A stretch of 31,561 nucleotides of DNA from Bacillota bacterium (GCA_023443515.1 JAEZUC010000062.1:1-31561), one strand, 5' to 3'. Shown: positions 16,212 to 24,527, counted from the stretch's first letter. Made by a program: numbers and translations. Notes: generated by a model not told the origin, from the letters alone.

Positions 16212-17879
16212 TTACACTTTTGACCAATACCCGTTTTCATTGAATTTACAGGCTCTTTGTTCTGCATTGTCAACTATTCTTTCATCATAACCAAGTATTT
16301 TTAATAATTTTATGGCATTACGTGTAGTTGATTTACCCGGATATATTTTATAGTCAAACTTTATGTTTTCATCCTCAAAGAACTCCTGAAAATGGTAATT
16401 CTCAACTTTATCTACTAATATTTGAGTAAGCTCTATATCGTGGGAAGCACAAAGACATATACAATTACTGTCTGATATAAAGTTCATTATTTCAGAAGAT
16501 GCTGCAATTCTTTCAATAGTATTTGTACCCCTCAGCACTTCGTCTATGACACAGAAACATGGAACCTTGTCGTTGAGGCCCTTTAAAATACGTTTAAGTG
16601 ATTTTATTTCGACAATGTAGTAACTCTCATTCATTTCAAGGTTATCATTCAGCGCCATAGAACTGTAAATATTAAAATAGCTGGAATAATACTCTTTTGC
16701 AAGACATGTGAAAATAGTCTGAGCAAAAATTGCATTTATTGCTACCGATTTGAGAAACGTTGATTTTCCACTTGCATTTGATCCTGTTAACAATGCCCCT
16801 CCTGCTACTGAAAATGAATTTGTAACAGGATTTTTTATCAAGGGATGATACATGTCTGTAAATTCAATTTTTTTATTGCTGATATTGCCTTTTACCAATA
16901 CAGGTGTTGCATAATAATCAAGGCTCTCTCTGTAGGATGCCACTGATATGAGACTGTCAAGAAGCCCAACTGTCTTGAATACAGATTCAATTTCCTGACG
17001 ATTTTTTGTTACAATTTTAAATATACTGTGAAATGCTACCGGTTCCCCAAGAAGAAGTATTTTTATAAGCTCAAATAAATAGTTCTCACTCGTATAAAAT
17101 AAAAAGTAAAAAGCATTCAAGCTTACTCCCTTTACTTTAGAAGTACATCTTCTCAATTCAATTAAATATGTATCCAGTTCTTCTATATTCAGCTTCGATA
17201 TTCTTCGCGAAACACCCAGCATATTAACAATATACCCCAGTGATTGTAAATGACCGATAATCTGATCCCTTGCCTTGAAATAAACTGTTACATTAACAGC
17301 TAGCGATATCATAAAAATAGCTATCGCTCCGGGATAAAATATTGTGGCAATCATTGAGGCTATGAAGACAAATGATAAAATTTTATAGTATATTCCCTTT
17401 ATGCCACCCCCGCTTCTTTTACCGTTTATGTATTCTGATATACTTAAAAATCTGAGTTTACCCAAATCAGACAAAATAAGCTGTATCTTTTCACGTTCAA
17501 AAGGGTTTTTTCTAAAGTACTCTATCAGCCTGTCCCTCTCTGCCAGCTCATTATGCCCATAAATCAATTCCCTCAGCATATTGTACAGACATTCTTCTCC
17601 TGCATCTGTACGGGTTATGTTCACCCTGGAAAAAATCCTGTTCATATCCAAATCATTCCAAGTTATGTCATCTATAAAAAAGTTTTTTTCCTGGTCTTTA
17701 TGGTTATCAAAATAATTTCTAATCGAATTATATATATCTTCCGTATACTTTGTATCAGGAGCTTTCCCCCATTGGGCTCGTATTTGTCTTTTGTTTTTAT
17801 TTGTGCGGGATATTTTTCCAGTTATACTTAATATTATGCACCCGGCGGTTATTGCTAAAATGATATAAAAGAATGTCAT
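16212..17879 (-). CDS. Membrane-anchored MutS-like ATPase
   Basis: This 555-residue protein has a C-terminal MutS domain V ATPase: Walker A TGSNASGKSTFLKS, Walker B CFCVIDEVLRGTNT and a following ASHDIEL. The N-terminal half lacks the MutS mismatch-recognition domain. Instead it has a hydrophobic segment at 2-20 and another hydrophobic region at about 168-205 (probably two helices), with a MutS core/lever-like helical region between them and the ATPase. It is therefore one of the short Firmicute MutS-like ATPases outside canonical mismatch repair, and its function is unknown. There is no MutL nearby. It starts 9 nt after the stop of the P-loop ATPase gene, with AGGCAGG upstream, and probably shares an operon with that gene and tcdA. 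Confidence 0.8.
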   Translation of the reverse strand: MTFFYIILAITAGCIILSITGKISRTNKNKRQIRAQWGKAPDTKYTEDIYNSIRNYFDNHKDQEKNFFIDDITWNDLDMNRIFSRVNITRTDAGEECLYNMLRELIYGHNELAERDRLIEYFRKNPFEREKIQLILSDLGKLRFLSISEYINGKRSGGGIKGIYYKILSFVFIASMIATIFYPGAIAIFMISLAVNVTVYFKARDQIIGHLQSLGYIVNMLGVSRRISKLNIEELDTYLIELRRCTSKVKGVSLNAFYFLFYTSENYLFELIKILLLGEPVAFHSIFKIVTKNRQEIESVFKTVGLLDSLISVASYRESLDYYATPVLVKGNISNKKIEFTDMYHPLIKNPVTNSFSVAGGALLTGSNASGKSTFLKSVAINAIFAQTIFTCLAKEYYSSYFNIYSSMALNDNLEMNESYYIVEIKSLKRILKGLNDKVPCFCVIDEVLRGTNTIERIAASSEIMNFISDSNCICLCASHDIELTQILVDKVENYHFQEFFEDENIKFDYKIYPGKSTTRNAIKLLKILGYDERIVDNAEQRACKFNENGYWSKV

Positions 17880-17888
17880 AACGCCTGC

Positions 17889-18569
17889 CTAACCCCTATT
17901 CCATGGAAGATGTATCTGCTTTCTCATGGATAATATTTCTGTTTTATCTATCTCACTTTTTGGTATGTTATCTACAATCTCTTCCATGCCGGCTGTGATT
18001 GCTATGGGAATCCCCAATTTCTCCGAAACCTCTGATATTATGCGATTCCCTTCAAGAATAATCTCAGGAGTTGTTTCCTCTAAAAGGTTACTGTTGTTTA
18101 TTAACTTTGTAACCTTTACATTGGCTCCGTCTTCAATTATAGCAATCATTTCTGCTATCTTTTCGGGTGAATCTGTCATTATCCTTTTTGTATTTACTAC
18201 AAAAAACATTTCGTAGTCTTCGCTGACTATTTCTTCCTTAAACCTTGATACAGCTTTAGCACCAAGGTCATCTCCTCCCACATCCAAAACTACTTTTGTA
18301 TCCTTGTCTTCAAACAATGAGTATATTTCGGGGGGTATTGCAGGTATATCAACGTTGGTATTGGCATACATAGGAAGAATTACTTTGATATTTTGTTTCT
18401 CCAGTTCCTCCTTTGCATCCGCTGTTCTGAAATAGGGATTTATTATATCAAAATCTACTATAGCTGTTCTATAACCCGCTTGTGCCATTTTCATGGCATA
18501 ATTGACTGCTACCTCTGTTTTTCCGCTTCCGAAATGACCGGTGAATATGTTGATCCGTTTATCGAACAT
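17889..18569 (-). CDS. P-loop nucleotide-binding protein (CobQ/MinD-like)
   Basis: This 226-residue cytoplasmic protein has a Walker A motif GHFGSGKTEVAVNYA near the N-terminus, AIVDFDIINPYF (the deviant-Walker region typical of MinD/CobQ-like SIMIBI ATPases) and VVLDVGGDDLGA as Walker B. The specific function is unknown to me. The open frame could start at a TTG (18587), but that codon abuts the GGAGG at 18581-18585; the ATG at 18569, 11 nt after GGAGG, is the better start. With that start the gene overlaps the end of tcdA by 11 nt, which argues for translational coupling. Confidence 0.8.
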   Translation of the reverse strand: MFDKRINIFTGHFGSGKTEVAVNYAMKMAQAGYRTAIVDFDIINPYFRTADAKEELEKQNIKVILPMYANTNVDIPAIPPEIYSLFEDKDTKVVLDVGGDDLGAKAVSRFKEEIVSEDYEMFFVVNTKRIMTDSPEKIAEMIAIIEDGANVKVTKLINNSNLLEETTPEIILEGNRIISEVSEKLGIPIAITAGMEEIVDNIPKSEIDKTEILSMRKQIHLPWNRG

Positions 18570-19332
18570 TTGTAAAATTTCCTCCAATTAAATCTTTTAT
18601 TACTTCTCCTCCAATAATTAAACCCATTACTGAAGGAACGAATGAAAGGCTTCCCGGTATCTGATGCTTTACCGTACACTTTCTGGCTGTCCCTTTAGGA
18701 CAGATACATCCTGCACTACAGCTGGAAGTCTCGGTCTCAACAGGCTTTATAGGTTCTTCTGTGGAATACACAACCTTTAGTTTTTTAATTCCCCTGTTTC
18801 TAAGTTCCTTTCTTACCACTTTCGCGAGAGGGTCAACTGTTGTCTTGAATATGTCAGAAACCTGAAACCTAGTAGGATCAGTCTTGTTGCCTGCTCCCAT
18901 TGCACTTATTATGGGTATTCCCAATTGATTCGCCCTGACTACCAGATCAATCTTTGCAGTTACTGTGTCTATTGCATCTACAATATAGTCAAAATTGCTG
19001 TCCAGTATCTCTTCAGCCACATCCGGCATATAAAACTTCTGAATGATAGTAACATCACACTCTGGGTTTATTTCAAGAACTCTGTCTCGCATAACTTCAA
19101 CTTTGGGCTTGCCTACGGTTTTTCTTGTAGCATGAAGTTGCCTGTTGAGATTTGTAAGGCATACACAATCGTCATCTATCAGCACAAGATGTCCCACTCC
19201 CGTTCTGGTAAGTGCCTCTACGGTAAATGAACCTACCCCACCCACACCAAATACTGCTACCTTGCTGTTTTTTAGTTTTTCTAGTCCTTCTGTTCCGATA
19301 ATTAATTCACTTCTGGAAAACTCGTGCAACAT
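18559..19332 (-). CDS. tcdA: tRNA threonylcarbamoyladenosine dehydratase
   Basis: This 257-residue E1-like (ThiF/MoeB fold) enzyme converts t6A at position 37 of ANN-decoding tRNAs to its cyclic form ct6A, using ATP. Visible are the nucleotide-binding VAVFGVGGVGSFTVEALTR, the adenylation Arg/Asn region DDDCVCLTNLNRQLHA, DAIDTVTAK and the C-terminal GSLSFVPSVMGLIIGGEVI that distinguishes TcdA from ThiF/MoeB. A cluster of four Cys (SSCSAGCICPKGTARKC, about residues 208-224) could bind a metal or iron-sulfur centre. The start ATG has GGAGG about 13 nt upstream, a little far. It is followed by the P-loop gene with an overlap. Confidence 0.9.
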   Translation of the reverse strand: MLHEFSRSELIIGTEGLEKLKNSKVAVFGVGGVGSFTVEALTRTGVGHLVLIDDDCVCLTNLNRQLHATRKTVGKPKVEVMRDRVLEINPECDVTIIQKFYMPDVAEEILDSNFDYIVDAIDTVTAKIDLVVRANQLGIPIISAMGAGNKTDPTRFQVSDIFKTTVDPLAKVVRKELRNRGIKKLKVVYSTEEPIKPVETETSSCSAGCICPKGTARKCTVKHQIPGSLSFVPSVMGLIIGGEVIKDLIGGNFTNVR

Positions 19333-19385
19333 ATTATTGTCATATCCTCCATAATCCGCACCTGCGGTGAAAAATTTAAATTAAA

Positions 19386-20018
19386 TCAGCTATGTCTTAT
19401 ACTTTCAGTAGCGCTACAAACTTCTATAAGCCTTTTTGCAGACATTACTGCTCTTTTTATCGCCTCTTCATCATCTTTGGCGGGACGGGTAGCACAAACA
19501 CCCTGATGTCCGCAATTATCGTCTATATAGCCGTCTCCTACTATTATCATTCCATTAATGAGCATCATATCATGCATCGCTTTTATTGTTGTTTCTTCGC
19601 CACCATATTGAGAGGCTCCTACTGCCATGCAAACACCAACTTTGTTGTACAAACCTTTGTTTGCCCTGACCTTTCTTGTTTTATCAAACATCGCCTTTAG
19701 CTGTGCGGAAACACTGCCAAAATAAACGGGACTGGCAACCACAACACCATCTGCATTTCTCAATATTTCAAAAGCTTCTTCAAGCTTTGTACCCTTATAA
19801 CAATTTCCAGTACATGGATTTGAGCATACCGTACAGAAGCCACACTTTTGCTCCTGCATTATTTTCCCAACATTCAGCAGAATGGTTTTGGCACCCCTTG
19901 CTTCGCATTCCTCCAGAACCTTTTTAACCAGGAAACCTGTGTTTCCATCTACGTTTGGACTCCCATTCAAACCTACTATATACACATTCATCACTCCAAA
20001 ACTATAAAAAATTGACAT
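19386..20018 (-). CDS. NADPH-dependent FMN reductase/iron-sulfur flavoprotein family
   Basis: This is a flavodoxin-fold protein of about 200 residues. The FMN phosphate loop is GLNGSPNVDGNT, then a CGFCTVCSNPCTGNC cluster of Cys residues (about 59-73) as in iron-sulfur flavoproteins, then ASPVYFGSVSAQLKAMFD, the usual second FMN-binding segment. Such proteins reduce quinones, metal ions or other acceptors, and the substrate here is unknown. The frame opens at 20018, but the family usually starts at the MNVYIVGLNGSP methionine (19991). GGAG lies only 2 nt before that ATG, so neither start has an ideal ribosome site. It ends 53 nt before tcdA and might be co-transcribed with it. Confidence 0.8.
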   Translation of the reverse strand: MSIFYSFGVMNVYIVGLNGSPNVDGNTGFLVKKVLEECEARGAKTILLNVGKIMQEQKCGFCTVCSNPCTGNCYKGTKLEEAFEILRNADGVVVASPVYFGSVSAQLKAMFDKTRKVRANKGLYNKVGVCMAVGASQYGGEETTIKAMHDMMLINGMIIVGDGYIDDNCGHQGVCATRPAKDDEEAIKRAVMSAKRLIEVCSATESIRHS

Positions 20019-20079
20019 TAATAAAAGGATACACTAAATGCTCTATGAAAACAAGACAAGTAAGAAAGTTCAATCGGGC

Positions 20080-20118
20080 AAAAAAAAGGCGACAAGATCT
20101 ATCTGCCGTCTTAGCACC
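20080..20118 (-). terminator. Rho-independent terminator after the anchored hypothetical gene
   Basis: On the minus strand GGTGCTAAGA pairs with TCTTGTCGCC (nine pairs, one mismatch, 11-nt loop; 20088-20118) and is followed by eight T residues (20080-20087). It lies 11 nt past the stop of the 284-residue gene and separates it from the FMN reductase. Confidence 0.75.
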
Positions 20119-20129
20119 AAAACAATAAT

Positions 20130-20984
20130 CTATTTAACTTTTATTTTATTTTCAACTACATTGTAGTAAACATTTTGTTCTTGTCTTTTACGAGAACCAT
20201 CTTTTATTTCTGAAATTTGCTTTAATAAACAGTTCTCAGAATTTTCCCATTTAACAAAATCATACTGGTAAATATACAACCCGCTGTCCTGACCAATAAT
20301 TTTACCGTTAACGTCTCTGTCACCATTCAAAATAATCTTATCGTCTTCGCAACGTATTATTACTACCTTATCATTTTTACTTTCCTTTTGATTTTCCAAA
20401 TTGTTCAGGTATGCAAAAGCAATATATTTACCATCAGGCGATAGGTGGAAATCGCTAAAATCACCTATGTCATAATACAGCTTGTGAGCCATGGAATTTT
20501 TTAGGTTATAAGTGTATAGTGAGGTTTGAGTCAGTAGGTTATCTTCCCTTCCTCTTACATAAAAGTATAATTTCCCCACCTGATTATTTACCAGTATATC
20601 ATCTATTTCAAAGCCTCTCTTATATTTTTCCCTAAATCTTAGAAGATTTCTTATTTCGGGAATTTTTGTTGTATCTATTGTTTTTTTAACTTTCTTTCCT
20701 TCTATTTTATATGAAATATCTATAGTAACCTCACCGTTTATATTTTCAAGAAGGCTTGCTTGTAACTCTAATTCCGGGAAGTTATTTAAAACTCTTATAC
20801 CTACTTTACGAGTAATTTCACTTTTATATGCAAGAATACCGTTATTGGAATTGTCCTGTGTTAACGGATTTTTTTGTGATATATCACCTCTATTCGACGG
20901 CTTGCTGAATAAAATTGCACCTGCTATCAATAGCGAAAGCAATACGACATATAAAATTGAAAGAACCAGCTTTTTGTTCTTCAT
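20130..20984 (-). CDS. Membrane-anchored extracytoplasmic protein of unknown function
   Basis: This 284-residue protein starts with a basic tip and one long hydrophobic segment (residues ~5-26, VLSILYVVLLSLLIAGAILF), then a Lys/Asp/Asn-rich extracytoplasmic domain. One stretch, HLSPDGKYIAFAYLNN, resembles a TolB/WD40-type beta-propeller blade, but I see no further clear blades, so the fold is uncertain. The reading frame extends 24 codons further upstream, but GGAGG sits 6 nt before the ATG at 20984, which I take as the start. It lies between two good minus-strand terminators and so is probably monocistronic. Confidence 0.65.
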   Translation of the reverse strand: MKNKKLVLSILYVVLLSLLIAGAILFSKPSNRGDISQKNPLTQDNSNNGILAYKSEITRKVGIRVLNNFPELELQASLLENINGEVTIDISYKIEGKKVKKTIDTTKIPEIRNLLRFREKYKRGFEIDDILVNNQVGKLYFYVRGREDNLLTQTSLYTYNLKNSMAHKLYYDIGDFSDFHLSPDGKYIAFAYLNNLENQKESKNDKVVIIRCEDDKIILNGDRDVNGKIIGQDSGLYIYQYDFVKWENSENCLLKQISEIKDGSRKRQEQNVYYNVVENKIKVK

Positions 20985-21054
20985 ATACTGCCTCCTCTTT
21001 GGATACCATTTTGATGATATTTTGTACAAAAAAGTATCTTGTATACCTTTTAAC

Positions 21055-21088
21055 AAAAAAACCCCGCTTATTATTATATTAAGCGAGG
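21055..21088 (-). terminator. Rho-independent terminator after the amidohydrolase gene
   Basis: On the minus strand CCTCGCTTA pairs with TAAGCGGGG (9 bp including one T-G, 9-nt loop; 21062-21088), followed by seven T residues (21055-21061). It lies 34 nt past the amidohydrolase stop. Confidence 0.85.
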
Positions 21089-21122
21089 TGCATAATGTTA
21101 CATATATAGTTTTTTATTAAAT

Positions 21123-21980
21123 CTATAGTTTAAAAAGAAGCTTAGCATTTTCACTGAGAATAGTTTTTTTCTGAGGGTCAGTCAGTTTTAATTTCATAAA
21201 TCTTATTACATCATGTACTGAGCTTCCCCATGGAAAATCAGAACCAAACAGAATCTTGTCTGCTCCTACTTCATTTATAATATCAACCACTTCACTGTCA
21301 TCCAACCAACTTGGTTCATTGACACGGGCTAAATCAGGATATCCTGTTATAACTATGGATGTGTCAAAGTACACATTGTCATATTGCTTTGACACATTGA
21401 TTACACATTCCTTGTCCCCGTCAGCCATATGAGCAAGAATTATTGGAATATCCGGATATTTTTCTATTATGGGAACTATAGACTTAAAATCTGAATAGTC
21501 ATTTAGTCTTGCGTTTGAAACCCTACCACAATGTATAAGAATAGTAAACTTATTCTCGCTGCACTTCCTATAAAGTTCGTCCATTCTTGAGTCATTAATA
21601 TTAAAGCCCTGTGCCATTGGATGTAGCTTTATTCCTTTTGCCCCAAGCTCCATGTATTTTTCAAAATGTTCAGACAGACGCCCCTCCATATCGGGATGAA
21701 AATTCACCAGTGGGATAAGTCTCCCTTCTGAGGAATTTGCAGTATCTATTGTCCACAGATTGTTACTGTCTAAAATCTTGGGAGGTGCAAAATTGGCCAT
21801 TACAGTACGATCTATCCCAACCTCGTTCATATTTTTTAAAACGTTTGGTATTGTTCCGTTCCCGGGGTTTTTAAACTCAATATCATACAGTTTATTAAAG
21901 GAAGTCATAATTTTAGCTGCTATATCGTCATTGGCGAAAGTATGGACATGGCAGTCTATTATCTCAAAATTATTATTCAT
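21123..21980 (-). CDS. Amidohydrolase-family protein (TIM-barrel, amidohydrolase 2)
   Basis: This 285-residue cytoplasmic hydrolase or decarboxylase has the metal-dependent TIM-barrel fold. DCHVHTF at the N-terminus gives the HxH metal ligands. Further on are GIKLHPMAQGF, LIHCGR, ILAHMADGD and the catalytic/metal Asp in FGSDFPWGS. These fit the amidohydrolase 2 family (related to aminocarboxymuconate decarboxylase and isoorotate decarboxylase), but the substrate cannot be read. The open frame begins seven codons further up. GGAGAAG lies 8 nt before the ATG at 21980, which I choose as the start. It is probably monocistronic, with a strong terminator downstream. Confidence 0.85.
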   Translation of the reverse strand: MNNNFEIIDCHVHTFANDDIAAKIMTSFNKLYDIEFKNPGNGTIPNVLKNMNEVGIDRTVMANFAPPKILDSNNLWTIDTANSSEGRLIPLVNFHPDMEGRLSEHFEKYMELGAKGIKLHPMAQGFNINDSRMDELYRKCSENKFTILIHCGRVSNARLNDYSDFKSIVPIIEKYPDIPIILAHMADGDKECVINVSKQYDNVYFDTSIVITGYPDLARVNEPSWLDDSEVVDIINEVGADKILFGSDFPWGSSVHDVIRFMKLKLTDPQKKTILSENAKLLFKL

Positions 21981-22101
21981 TTTTAGTACTTCTCCATTCA
22001 TATTTGTAATTAATATAGCTCATGTCACCTTTAAAATCAATAATCAAAGTCCATAATATTACAACCTATTTCCTCTTACATTTTTTGCATATTTATTCGT
22101 T

Positions 22102-22130
22102 TTGTGAGAATAATATTTTATAGCTATAAA
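22102..22130 (+). promoter_or_regulatory. Promoter of the ferredoxin gene
   Basis: The sequence TTGTGA (22102-22107) and TATAAA (22125-22130) are 17 bp apart, ending 25 bp before the ATG. GGGAGG of the ribosome site begins at 22143. Confidence 0.55.
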
Positions 22131-22155
22131 TTAATAAATTTAGGGAGGCTTGTAA

Positions 22156-22347
22156 ATGAAAGCATCTGTAGATCAGGACGGTTGTATAAGCTGTGAATTA
22201 TGTGCATCTATATGCCCGGCAGTATTTAGTATGAATGAAGACAATAAAGCCGAAGCTATTGAAGACGATATACCGGAAGAAAACCTTCAGGAAGCAGAGG
22301 ACGCCAGAGACGCCTGTCCGGTAAGCGTTATTGATCTGGAGGAATAG
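22156..22347 (+). CDS. Single-cluster 4Fe-4S ferredoxin
   Basis: This 63-residue acidic electron carrier has the Cys ligands in CISCELCASICP (residues 10-21) and CPV (Cys54) near the C-terminus. One full cluster motif plus one distal Cys is the pattern of monocluster ferredoxins of the Thermotoga/Moorella type. It probably serves the ferredoxin-linked redox enzymes of the cell. The ATG follows GGGAGG. It is monocistronic, with its own promoter and a near-perfect terminator. Confidence 0.9.
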   Translation: MKASVDQDGCISCELCASICPAVFSMNEDNKAEAIEDDIPEENLQEAEDARDACPVSVIDLEE

Positions 22348-22353
22348 AACATA

Positions 22354-22397
22354 TTAAAAGACATCCCGTACCTAGACTCATAAGGGATGTCTTTTAA
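22354..22397. terminator. Bidirectional Rho-independent terminator
   Basis: Perfect 14-nt arms (22354-22367 and 22384-22397; core AAAAGACATCCC) flank a 16-nt loop. The arms end in T-runs on both strands, so the structure serves the ferredoxin gene (+) and the convergent zapA gene (-), whose stop is 2 nt away. Confidence 0.88.
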
Positions 22398-22398
22398 A

Positions 22399-23085
22399 TT
22401 ATCTTTGTTGCAGATTTTTATATTCATCTTTAATCCGATTATACTCTTCCTGGTATAATTCTTCCATTTGTTTGTACTCAGATTTTAGCTGTTCAAACTT
22501 TAAATACTGTTCTACTATTGTCTGGTCTTTAGCAATGTTCTCATCCTTTAATTTTTTAATCTGTTCTTTAAGTTCTTCTTTATTTTGAGTACTCTCATTT
22601 TCCAGTTCTTCCAACTGATTTGCAATAGCTTCATCCTTGTATGCTGATTCAACCTTTAATAACTCTATTTGTTCCAGAAGACTTTGTTCCTTCTTTTCAA
22701 ACTCGCTTTTTATAACTTCCAATTCACCGGTCTGAGCTGTCATAGATGCTTCCATAGTAACTATATCAGACTTAAACTTTTGAATCTGTGAGTTCAGTTC
22801 GTTTATTTTTTGTTGGTACTCTTTTTCCACTAATTCCGTTTCAATTTGTTGTTGTTTTGATAGCTGTTTTAATTTATCTAAAGCTTTAAAAAAGTCATCA
22901 GAAATGTTGATTGCGGCCAGTACAGAAATCATCCCAGCACTGAGGGCACTATTTGCTTCAGAAAACTCCCTCATTTTTTTATCAACGTACAGAGCAAGCT
23001 TATGCATATATTCTTCCGATTCTGCCCCTGAAACCGTGTATCTACTACCATATATGTAAACTTCAGTTTTATTCCTGTTTGTCAT
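22399..23085 (-). CDS. zapA: ZapA-like cell division protein with long coiled coil
   Basis: The first ~95 of 228 residues match ZapA: TEVYIYGSRYTVSG, then YMHKLALYVDKKMREF and ISVLAAINISDDFFKA. ZapA promotes FtsZ protofilament bundling at the division site. The remaining ~130 residues are almost continuous Glu/Lys/Gln-rich heptads, a long coiled coil. Most ZapA proteins are 85-110 residues, so this is a much extended version. The start has GGGGAG and GGGTA upstream. It is alone on its transcript. Assignment as ZapA is firm for the N-terminal domain; the role of the tail is unknown. Confidence 0.85.
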   Translation of the reverse strand: MTNRNKTEVYIYGSRYTVSGAESEEYMHKLALYVDKKMREFSEANSALSAGMISVLAAINISDDFFKALDKLKQLSKQQQIETELVEKEYQQKINELNSQIQKFKSDIVTMEASMTAQTGELEVIKSEFEKKEQSLLEQIELLKVESAYKDEAIANQLEELENESTQNKEELKEQIKKLKDENIAKDQTIVEQYLKFEQLKSEYKQMEELYQEEYNRIKDEYKNLQQR

Positions 23086-23312
23086 TACCCTGTCTCCCCA
23101 ATTGTTATAAATTACTGGACGTTAAGTAACTTTCTAAAATTATAAGTTACCATAAAAATAAATCAAAAAACACTTGGTCTTAATATTACATGATTCACAT
23201 ATTAAACTCAATACCAAAATAACATAATTGCAATTGCATATATACAATAATAACGCTTAAGTCCAATTGTTTTATAATTTCCATCAGGAAAATTTGCTTG
23301 TGTTCGTCATAT
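23086..23312. other. AT-rich non-coding gap between zapA and the bioD remnant
   Basis: No gene is seen. One 7-bp inverted repeat, GTAACTT (23126-23132) with AAGTTAC (23144-23150), lies about 40 bp upstream of the zapA start and could be an operator or a chance palindrome. The rest is probably decayed biotin-gene DNA with no recognisable reading frame. Confidence 0.4.
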
Positions 23313-23435
23313 CTATTGAGGCAGATCTACAGGATTACCTTCAATTCTTACATTCAGCTTTTTTAGTATTAATGCGGTGACATAGGTTTTTCCTATGTCA
23401 GTCCCAGTTCCAGCAATAAAAATCCCTTTACTCAT
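23313..23435 (-). pseudogene. bioD: Truncated bioD (dethiobiotin synthetase) remnant
   Basis: Only 40 codons remain. MSKGIFIAGTGTDIGKTYVT carries the N-terminal P-loop of dethiobiotin synthetase, but after KKLN the frame runs into unrelated residues and a stop. The intact enzyme has about 220-240 residues. Its ATG overlaps the end of the bioB remnant, as in an intact bioB-bioD operon, so both were inherited together and lost most of their sequence. Confidence 0.8.
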
Positions 23436-24066
23436 TTTGGAGTGTAACCTCGTATCCTAATTCTTTAAGCATCTCCATGTCTGTATCAATAGTTATTCCT
23501 GCAGTTGTAAGCATATCTCCCGATATTGCTGCGTTTGCACCTGACATAAAGCATTTTTTTCCTTTATCGGTAAGCAACCCACGACCACCTGCAAGACGAA
23601 TGGAGGCTTTAGGCAGAATGAAACGATAAATTGCAACGCTCACGTAAAGTAAGAGCAAGATCAATTCTGTCTTCCACACTTTCGCCAAGTCCCATAATAC
23701 CACCGCTACAGACTTTAAGCCCGACTTCTTGAGCGGCTTTTATTGATTTTATCTTATCCTCGAAGGTATGTGTTGTACAAATTTGAGGAAAATACCTTTG
23801 TGAAGTTTCAAGATTGTTGTGTATCCGTGTTACTCCTGTAGATTTAAGCAGTAAATACTGCTTATAATCAAGTAATCCAAAAGAAACGCAAACATTCAAA
23901 TCCGTACTTTTCCTAATTGCTTTAACATTTCGCTCATTAAAGCAAGCTCATCGCTATTTAATCTTTTTCCTGATGTAACCAACGAGTATCGTAGAACTCC
24001 TATGTCGCTATTATATTTTGCTTGTTCTAAAATTGTTTGTGTATCACAGACAGCATATTGTTCGGA
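23428..24066 (-). pseudogene. bioB: Degraded bioB (biotin synthase)
   Basis: Biotin synthase homology is spread over three reading frames. From the 5' side there is ILEQAKYNSDIGVLRYSLVT, then a frame change near 23915, then KAIRKSTDLNVCVSFGLL through GLKVCSGGIMGLGESVEDR. A second break near 23650, with loss of about 35-40 residues, leads to AIYRFILPKASIRLAGG and the C-terminus. The N-terminal part with the radical-SAM CxxxCxxC motif is missing, because the remnant begins right after the rnpB terminator. It cannot make a working enzyme. The three pieces should not be annotated as separate genes. Confidence 0.88.
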
Positions 24067-24074
24067 TGGCACAC

Positions 24075-24102
24075 AAAAACACCCGCCGTATAAGCGAGTG
24101 TT
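24075..24102 (-). terminator. Terminator of the RNase P RNA gene
   Basis: On the minus strand AACACTCGC pairs with GCGGGTGTT (9 bp with one T-G, 7-nt loop; 24078-24102), followed by five T residues. It lies about 15 nt beyond the 3' end of the RNase P RNA. Confidence 0.8.
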
Positions 24103-24116
24103 TCTGATAAATGTTA

Positions 24117-24466
24117 TGAGTAAGTCTATAAGCCGGGTTCTGTATTTGATGATCATCTATCTAGGCCATACATTTCTGTATGACTCAAGCCACCTCCCCG
24201 GGACTGACGGGCAGTCATTGCGTCCCTCCACGGTGTTGCTCCAGGTGGGGTTTACATAGCCGACAAGTCGCCAAGTCGCTGGTGAGCTCTTACCTCGCCT
24301 TTCCACCCTTACCATATTCGGTAAACCCAATATGGCGGTATATCTCTGTTGCACTTTCCTTAAAGTCACCTTCACCGGGAGTTACCCGGCACCATTGCCC
24401 TATGGAGCCCGGACTTTCCTCATCTACGCCTTTTCAGGCAGTATCTGCGATCATCTGGCTTACTCA
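24117..24466 (-). ncRNA. rnpB: RNase P RNA
   Basis: This is the catalytic RNA of RNase P, which trims the 5' leader from tRNA precursors. The universal GAGGAAAGTCCGGGCTC (plus coordinates 24405-24421) lies near the 5' end, and ACAGAGATATACCGCC follows downstream. GAGTAAG at the 5' end pairs with CTTACTC at the 3' end to form helix P1, setting the boundaries to within a few bases. The total length of about 350 nt is normal. Open reading frames on either strand here are artefacts. It is followed at once by a terminator. Confidence 0.95.
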
Positions 24467-24527
24467 TAAATTGAGAACGTTAAAATTCTCTTAGGATTAT
24501 TAATTATAGTTGCTGAATCAATATAAG

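Noticed and set aside
23428..24156. Three separate minus-strand genes of 86 to 96 codons
   Set aside because: Together they form one broken biotin synthase. Their apparent N-terminal or C-terminal extensions are out-of-frame sequence or RNase P RNA.
24157..24494. Open frames on both strands inside the RNase P RNA gene
   Set aside because: The region is explained by the structured RNA with its universal motifs; the frames have no protein features.
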